Assembly: GCA_031841125.1 (NCBI GenBank)
Contig: CM063110.1
Location: 57,263,946-57,327,945 of the forward strand
Length of the DNA: 64,000 bases
Direction: 5' to 3'
From: Acanthococcus lagerstroemiae
Lineage: Eukaryota > Arthropoda > Insecta > Hemiptera > Eriococcidae
Shown here: positions 57,862 to 64,000 of the stretch, piece after piece
Position numbering within the stretch: the first letter of the stretch is position 1
Layout: each line of letters begins with the position of its first letter
Position numbers and translations under genes: made by a program
The notes under the pieces: generated by a model
Told to the model about the DNA's origin: nothing
Databases searched by the model: none
The model's input: only the letters and a program-made list of their open reading frames with translations

Positions 57862-58140
57862 TGCACAATCAACTACCTCGACCTTACAATACAAATAAAA
57901 GACAACAAGATACAGTACAGCATCTACAGAAAACCCACCCACACTGACGCAATAATACCCAAAGACTCATTTCACTATCAAAAACACAAAATGGCAGCAC
58001 TACACAACTAACTACTGCCACAGAGCAGTCAACATACTAAATGACAACAACCTCAAAACAACAGAAATTAACAAAACTAAACAAATAGCAATTAACAACA
58101 AATACCAACCACAAACAGTAGACAGACTGCACATCGAGGT
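57862..58140 (+). pseudogene. Penelope-like element reverse transcriptase fragment
   Basis: The frame from 57862 gives YLDLTIQIKDNK then SIYRKPTHTDAIIP and KHKMAALHN, the characteristic RT-thumb region of Penelope-like elements (FLDLTI...YRKPT.TD..IP). A stop at 58009 is followed, after a shift, by NYCHRAVNIL and more of the same region up to about 58140. The RT catalytic core and the GIY-YIG endonuclease are absent. The strand is strikingly A/C-rich compared with its flanks. Confidence 0.75.
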
Positions 58141-58149
58141 ACCATTTTT

Positions 58150-59995
58150 CATGCAATGCAACCTACATACGTTATTTTTCCTTTGGTATTGATTTTTTTT
58201 TTTTTTTTGATTCTGCTCTTCAGCAATAGTTTTTTTATGCTTCGTACTAAGCGTCTACACAATATAATGCGATTCTAAAATTTTGTCCAGGACTCTATTG
58301 GCCATCTACCTATACTACAAGGAAACCCAAAATTACCAAAAATGACCACGTGACAACCCTGAGATTCGGTATTGTTGGAGAGACTATATGACCTACAGTA
58401 GGGTGGCCGGTCCCAGCGGTCTCTCTGTCCCTTCAACAAACTGGTTTTGAATCAACACTCTACGCAGCTCGAACTGCGAAGCCCACTATTCATGGGAAAT
58501 CGTAACTCGCTGCGAGTAGTCTGCAAAGAAGGAAGTACCCAAGGAGGAGGACAAAAAGCAGCTTTAATACCGATTTGTGTTCACCCTCGGCCTACTACAG
58601 CTTAGCACAGGGGTGATCATCCTCTCCTCATTACAAGCGCGACGTACCGATGAATACGAATATACACATATTTTTTTATCGCGCAAAACTTCGAACATCT
58701 CATCAAGACGCGCGATTACGAGTATGATAAGATAACATCAATTTTTTTTCTTTCTCTTTGCACAAAGGCGGTACACCGATGAAACGCGCGGTGAAATTTG
58801 CGACGATGTTTACGCAGCGGTGGAGAAGGGAAAAAAACACGAACGTGTAAATTGAGTCGAGGTGTGACAAGAAGAGAAGAAAGCGGAAAAATCTCTTTTT
58901 TTCTTTTCTTTCTTCTTTTTAAATAAACAAACCGAGAGAAAGAGGAGGCGAACGAATAACCCAAACGTAAATCTATTTGATGAAAATATATATACGTTTC
59001 ATGTTAAATTATAAATCTGTTAGGCATAATACAGCATCGGGGGTGGTGCCATCGTTATCGTTCGCCGAGATAAATTAAACGCTGCGAATTCCGGAATGTT
59101 ATTTGTATGATTTGTGCGTGGCGCGAAGAAAGAGACTCCCTGTTTCCCAGCTTCGTTCGACCCCCTCTACCGGTGGTGTACACCACGAAAATCTTCTTTT
59201 ATTCGTTTTATCAGAAACGCCCGGTATACATAGTCGATCAGAATTCTATTTTTGCGCCTTAATGACATGTCAGAAGCAAATCCGAGGTCGTATGAAGTAT
59301 TGCTTTGTATCGAAACAAACTTTCCGGGGGCCGGAGGTGCGCATACACACCCCGTACAGCGAAACATGAAGTTTCAGATTCTGCGAAACTTACAAGAATA
59401 AACGCGATTCTCGAGCGGATCGGACGTAAAGGTTTCGCGAGGATTAACTATGAGGGATTTTAGGATTCGAAGTGTAACGAACATTCAATGTAACCGTGGG
59501 TAAAGTCTTTGCAGTTCATCCCGGAATATTTTACTTCATCTTTTTCTCTCTAATTCAGGATAGACGCCGCCTCCTCGCGTCTTAATATCCTCGAATTCGT
59601 TTTCGCCCGACGCTCGCTCGGTTTACGACCACACACGTTATGGACGGAAAGCGTCGAATTTCTGAAAAGAATACCACCCTCTCGTATGGTTCGTATATAC
59701 GTCTTGTCGGTGTACACTTGTACACACCACTACAGCTATACCTAGTACGCTCTATGGGATAAGGTAATCTCATCAGACGTAGTGCGCCGAGAATTGCGGA
59801 CGAGGCACGTTTATACATCACGCAAGGGATTCCCGGATGACTTGGACTAGTTTAGCTGTTCAGAGCTGCATGATTTTCCGCCGAACATGCATCGACGTTC
59901 GTTTGATTGTTCCGGTTCCCGCTAGTGTCCATTGGATTCATTTCACTGGGCACTGAAAATTGTGACGTAAGAGTTTTTTCAAACGCTGTACGGCG
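58150..59995. other. unassigned sequence
   Basis: A T15 tract lies at about 58193-58209. From 58600 to 59990 the sequence is CpG-richer and not visibly repetitive. Short ORFs at 59103-59369 and 59582-59821 carry no motif, and no exon could be assigned. Confidence 0.3.
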
Positions 59996-59999
59996 AAAT

Positions 60000-60150
60000 C
60001 AGACATGGGCAAGTTCACTTTTGAACGAGTTCACTTTCGTTCAGTTCGTGAACTTAGTTCACTTTTTAGTGAACGAAGTTCAAAAATGAACGAACGAAAA
60101 AAAAATGTGAACTTGAACTGAACTTTATTTTTGGTGAACTTGAACGAAAC
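60000..60150 (+). mobile_element. hAT-like terminal fragment with GTTCA repeats
   Basis: Begins CAGACATGGGCAAG, a common hAT-type end, followed by at least ten GTTCAC/GTGAAC words in alternating orientation up to about 60150. The other terminus is missing; a LINE begins directly after. Confidence 0.6.
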
Positions 60151-60650
60151 TGGACAGTGCCTTCCTAGGAGTAGAGCAGCCTGCACCAGTATATTGCGAC
60201 GACCACTTAACGGCGGAGAATAAGATGATCCTCGCCATCGCCAAAAGGTTGAAAACAGAGGGAACAATTAAATATGTGTGGAGGCGAGACTGTACAGTAA
60301 GAATTCGCGTCGCCGAGAACAGTCCAGTCATAGTGGTGAGGAAGGAAGTCCAGCAGGAGCAACTACAAAAAAGAGCGGAGGACAATACAAGACAGACACA
60401 GAGCCAACAGGTCAACGAGCAGGGAGGGAGAGGCGGAAAGGTGAGCGGCAGAAGTGCACAGAATGGAAAACGGAACGAGGAGGCACCGAACATGGACAAC
60501 GAGGATGAGCTGAGGGACGGAGAAAAACAGAAATCAAAAGGCCGTGGTGACAAGTCGAAGCAACCTCTCCAAAGAAGCTTTCCGACTAGGATCCAACCAC
60601 CGAGGGGCAAGCCGAGCCAAGCTGCGAACCAAGCTGCGAAGCATCCTTAA
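60150..60650 (+). pseudogene. LINE ORF1 C-terminal part with FP25-like domain
   Basis: A frame open from about 60150 to the stop at 60648-60650. The first 55 residues contain VYCDDHLTAENK, AIAKRL and KYVWRRD then SPVIVVR, which resembles the C-terminal domain of FP25-like proteins found in ORF1 of many insect LINEs and thought to bind nucleic acid. A hydrophilic Q/R/G/K-rich tail follows. The true N-terminus is missing: the element is 5' truncated against a hAT fragment, and the first usable Met is 60225. ORF2 follows after about 10 bp in another frame. Confidence 0.6.
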
Positions 60651-60654
60651 CGTG

Positions 60655-61205
60655 TAAAGGTACGTGAACTCGCACACAGCACTGACTCCTCCGACGAACC
60701 AAAACCCGGTAAGACAAAAAAATAAAAATAAGGAAAATAAATACAAGTTTGTAATTAAAAGATTAGAAAATGCCCCAAGTCAGATAGTGGGCGCTGGGGG
60801 GCATACAGCCCACAAATCTCCGTCGCATCCTCAACCCATTCGTCCAACAGTAGCAGGGAGGGGGTCCCAAACAAACGAAAAGAAAGGCACTCACAATAAC
60901 TGCACAAATAGTAGAAACATAAATACCGACCACCTAAACAGTCTAGAAGTAATCTACTTCAATTGCCAAGGCCTAGCCAGTGAAGACAGGTTAATAGAAC
61001 TAGAACACGCCCTGAAGAAGATAAATTTTGGAATCATTGGCCTGGCAGAGGTTAAAAGAAGCGGGGAGAAATTAATGGAAAGGAAAAATGGGAATATATT
61101 TTACTACTTCGGAATGTCCTCGGGCTACGGGGGGGGGGGGTTATGTCCACAAAAAAATTACAAAACACATCGTCGAATACAAAAGCTTGTTCTTCCCTCA
61201 GTCGG
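60655..61205 (+). pseudogene. RTE-like LINE ORF2 start: APE-type endonuclease, frameshifted and truncated
   Basis: Contains LEVIYFNCQGLASEDRLIEL, IIGLAEVKRSGE and NIFYYFGMSSGYGGG, the N-terminal endonuclease of RTE-like ORF2. The catalytic Asn (FNCQG) and Glu (LAEVKR) are present. At a G10 run (about 61130) the frame shifts and continues as YVHKKITKHIVEYKS. The element stops at about 61205. It is probably the 5' half of the family whose 3' halves lie at 1-796 and 35.7-37.1 kb. Confidence 0.75.
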
Positions 61206-61209
61206 CCCA

Positions 61210-61440
61210 GGCAGGACATCCGGTTAGTTTAGTTCGGTTATAGCTGAGTAACACTTCAATTCAGTTACAGTTCAGTCGCGGTTTATGTTTCACATTTTGA
61301 AAATCTGTTTTTACTATCGATCAGTACACCCGTTTTTCTACAAACTTTCGTTTCTTTGATTTCGAATGCCCTCATTGTGGCTCGGACTAAACACTTTTTT
61401 TTCTCGAGCAAATTCCAATTTAAAAAAAAAACGCAGCTGT
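61210..61440 (-). mobile_element. LTR-like fragment related to the Gypsy LTR at 23.3-23.6 kb
   Basis: TTTGATTTCGAATGCCCTCA then (G/C)ACTAAACACTT recurs here (61355-61405) as at 23540-23583, with diverged similarity extending some tens of bases on both sides. The inner part of the LTR is not recognisable. A solo-LTR remnant is plausible. Confidence 0.45.
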
Positions 61441-61444
61441 ACAG

Positions 61445-62900
61445 GCGGGTTATTCTCCAGAAACTGAGAATATTTCGATAGTCTCATGTACAGTGTGCAT
61501 AAGTGAAAGAAACAAAACTTTTTAGGAGAACATTGTGAAAGTTTCCATAACTTTGAACTCTCATCCCACCTTTTGTGAAGTCAATTTGAACAATATGACA
61601 TTAGGGGTGTAATCGACCAATCTTTAGCAATATGTGGAAGCGTGAAAAATTATGTCAGCCCGTATTACTTCCCTTCACCAATAATAATTTAAAAGAAAAA
61701 GACGGCACTTATTACATTTCCGACACCACTATGCTTCTTAACCGAAACGTCACCCCACTGTATCCCGACGTTTCGCCAAAACAGTACCAGGTACTTCTGT
61801 CACTTCTCCTATATAACCTTTCCCCTCTCCTCCTGACCACTGAAATTCCTTCAATATTTCACTTGAATGTGGTTAACACATTTTTAAGTTGTAACAAAAA
61901 ACTTATTTCAAATGCAGAAAAACCATGAAAAATACAAATTTTTAAATTCGGAATCTGAGAACGAGGGAACGAAGGAGGAAAAAATTCCAGGTGTGGGTAG
62001 ACGGAGTTATGGTAAACCAGGGCCGCGAAAGATTTGCATCCCTTCTTTTCAACGAAATCGGAGAGACTAGAAAAATGAAGAAAAAATCGGTGCTTTCTCT
62101 CACGACGCCTGTGTTAATGTGTGGTAGAATACAAAATAATTTTAAATAGCCCTCACCGAAAATATCTGAGAAGCCAAGAAAATATTAAATGGAAATTTTA
62201 TAAATGACCTCGAGAACATATTTTGTTCGAAACTTCCTTTTGAAAATATAAATATGTATTTCTCGACTCACTGTCGAAAGTTAAGAATTTTATGATAGTT
62301 CTCATCTCTCCTTCGGAGAGTCAGGGAGAGCTCGGAAACCTTCAAATTTCAGAAGACCTTCAGTACGCTGATCAGAACTGCCTTCTGACCTTCAGTTCAA
62401 ACATTCAGCTTCCCATACATTTATTTCTTTTGTTCGCCGATTTTGGGTTAACAGCTGCAAAGCAATCAGCCACGTTCATCACGTAATTCAATAGCGTGAA
62501 AACATTTTTTGTAGTTTATGCAGTATCTTTTCCTCATTTCTTCTGGACAGAATTAGGCCCCACCGAGAAAGTATATTATGCATGGTAGGCATTCCTAACC
62601 GAAAATAGCAACACGACAGCAGGAGCGCGTCGAGATGCGAATTAACACCCAATAAAGAACCATATTAGATTAAATGACTAGTATTAAATATGCTGAATTT
62701 TGTTAAGACCATGATGAACACTCAAAGAGGAGGTCATTAGAAGCAATCTCATCTCTTATTCATACGCCGATGAATCTACAACACCAGAGTTTTCCTACCT
62801 CCGGTCTTCTGTAGTACTTTCTCCCATTTCCTGTCTCAATTAATCAACGTGTAACGACTGCAGAAACACATTTACCCACCACCAGGATAAATCAAATGAA
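61445..62900. other. unassigned; probably intron or flank of the YIPF5-like gene
   Basis: No repeat or ORF with recognisable motifs. It lies downstream (minus sense) of the YIPF5-like exon donor site, so it should be intronic. I found no further exon of that gene here. Confidence 0.4.
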
Positions 62901-62905
62901 CTCAC

Positions 62906-63016
62906 CAACAGCAGGAAGGCTCCAAACGCGATGCAAAAGACCAGAGGACCGGCCAAATCAGCATCCTGCAGTATGTAAGCATCGGTGTTGCGAAACGGAT
63001 TCAGCACACTCAGCGT
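62906..63016 (-). CDS. Yipf5: YIPF5-like (Yip1 family) internal exon
   Basis: A 111-bp minus-strand exon, exactly 37 codons, phase 0 at both ends. It is preceded by a pyrimidine-rich tract and TTGCAG, and followed by GTGAGT. It encodes TLSVLNPFRNTD, then a short link, then DADLAGPLVFCIAFGAFLLL. This matches the start of the Yip1 domain of YIPF5/YIPF7: a conserved (V/L)NP(L/F) segment, D-x-DLAGP and the first membrane-spanning helix. The product is a five-pass ER-Golgi membrane protein interacting with YIF1 proteins in COPII-related transport. The following residues of the family (AGK-x-x-FGY) should lie on an exon to the left, which I did not find within the window. The N-terminal exons should lie right of base 64000. 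Confidence 0.85.
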
Positions 63017-64000
63017 CTGCAATAACAAAAGGAAACGTAAAAATTATTGTAAAATGGTGATTAGCACTTTTGGCCATTCGAAATTTTTTTTTTAATCGCG
63101 AGAAAATGGGCCTAATAATGGATTTGGCAACAGCTGGATCAAGGAATTCAACTAATGTTAATAGCTCGACAATTTTTCTCCGATTCAGAATTATCTGCCA
63201 AAATCACAGGTAACTGCGCAATATACTTAAGAGTGAATTCAAAAGAGATATGACAAGAGTAGATATTGATCACTGATAGGGTATTTCAGAAATTGACACA
63301 TTATACAATTTAAAAAATAGTCTCACTAATTCAATCTTCTTCTCTCATCTTCGACATGGGTTGGAATAGATATTACGTTACAATATTCTGCCAAAATCAT
63401 CTAGTTGGACGGAGTGCATTTTTATGATACAGGCGTAAATAAACATTTAAACAGAAGGTGTGCAGTCTTTCCGCATGCCTTAATGGATTCTAACGACATA
63501 AACGTAGACAAATTTGATCCGTACTGTCCGGAAACTGCTACTCTCTACATCTCCCAGTACAACTGGTACTATGTGTACATGTCTCCATCTGATCATAAAA
63601 ATATTGATTCGCGAGTTGTCAATTATTAAAAACTTCCTCATCCCAATCACTGATCTTTCTGAAGAGGCCTCAAAGGCAACGAAATACAGAAATCCGTTAT
63701 ATTTGGGAACATCGTACTCGAAAAAAGTCTCGGCTCCAAATCAGTAATGTTTTCTTACGACAATTCATTCTCAGTTTCGATTCATTGCCAACTGAAGGTG
63801 TACACGAAACTGGAAGGAAGAAATTTTCTAATTGCCCAAGGACTGAGCTCAACAATAAATATGTAGCTACAATCATGAACGTCGTATAATAATATCTGAT
63901 TTCCTCATCAGTTAGAATTTTTTTTTTTTAATGTTTCGGAAGAGATAGACGTGTGTTGCGCGCGTTCACGCAGTTTGTAATTAGCAATAACAAAGCGTTA
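63017..64000 (-). other. intron upstream of the YIPF5-like exon
   Basis: By the acceptor at 63017-63018 this sequence is intronic. Plus-strand ORFs at 63405-63629 and 63514-63747 have no known motif and run antisense to the gene. A T-rich branch and polypyrimidine region lies just right of the exon. No other feature seen. Confidence 0.6.

Overview
The window looks like a gene-poor, transposon-saturated stretch of an arthropod genome, most likely an insect. The evidence is eukaryotic throughout: one spliced exon of a conserved Golgi membrane protein, several classes of non-LTR and LTR retrotransposon, a Penelope-like fragment, many hAT-type elements with 8-bp target duplications, and no bacterial operon structure. 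CpG is not visibly depleted in the single-copy parts. The species cannot be named from the sequence. Parts of 18-21 kb look like weakly polished long-read consensus.

Layout. 1-0.8 kb: 3' end of an RTE-like LINE. 0.8-6.5 kb: three inverted-repeat DNA elements (a hAT-like element; two fold-back elements with about 350-bp and about 475-bp arms). 8.1-10.9 kb: a decayed second LINE (RTE/BovB-like). 11.3-13.7 kb: a palindromic element, a tRNA-derived SINE and a hAT-like element with another element and a 38-bp minisatellite inside. 13.7-17 kb: mostly unassigned, with degenerate repeats. 18.2-21.8 kb: a roughly 265-275-bp tandem array built on the short motif GAGGCGAAAA, a palindromic flank and a (TA)n tract. 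22-23.6 kb: minus-strand Ty3/Gypsy gag and LTR, pol missing. 26.7-27.5 kb: a hAT-like element with a perfect 8-bp duplication. 27.8-30.4 kb: a 2.7-kb element with about 367-bp terminal inverted repeats around a broken gene of the PIN-like nuclease plus CXC (tesmin/TSO1-like) family.

The right half continues the same way: a Jockey endonuclease joined in frame to an RTE reverse transcriptase (34.9-37.1 kb); a terminal-repeat element (37.2-37.9 kb); a CsRn1-like Gypsy element with LTR, tRNA-Trp primer site and pol (39.6-42.75 kb) cut off by a minus-strand R1/LOA-like LINE that itself carries a 180-bp MITE; a 2.6-kb A/G-rich minisatellite with two insertions (46-48.7 kb); further MITEs and hAT elements; a Penelope-like fragment (57.9 kb); the 5' half of an RTE-like LINE with an FP25-like ORF1 (60.15-61.2 kb); and an LTR fragment. 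The only confident host coding sequence is a 111-bp minus-strand exon of a YIPF5-like (Yip1 family) gene at 62.9-63.0 kb. Much of the window may therefore be intron or downstream flank of that gene.

The strongest candidate for something under-described is the 27.8-30.4 kb element: a multi-acidic-residue nuclease-like protein with a C-terminal CXC finger between long terminal inverted repeats, with no recognisable DDE transposase. Second is the GAGGCGAAAA array.
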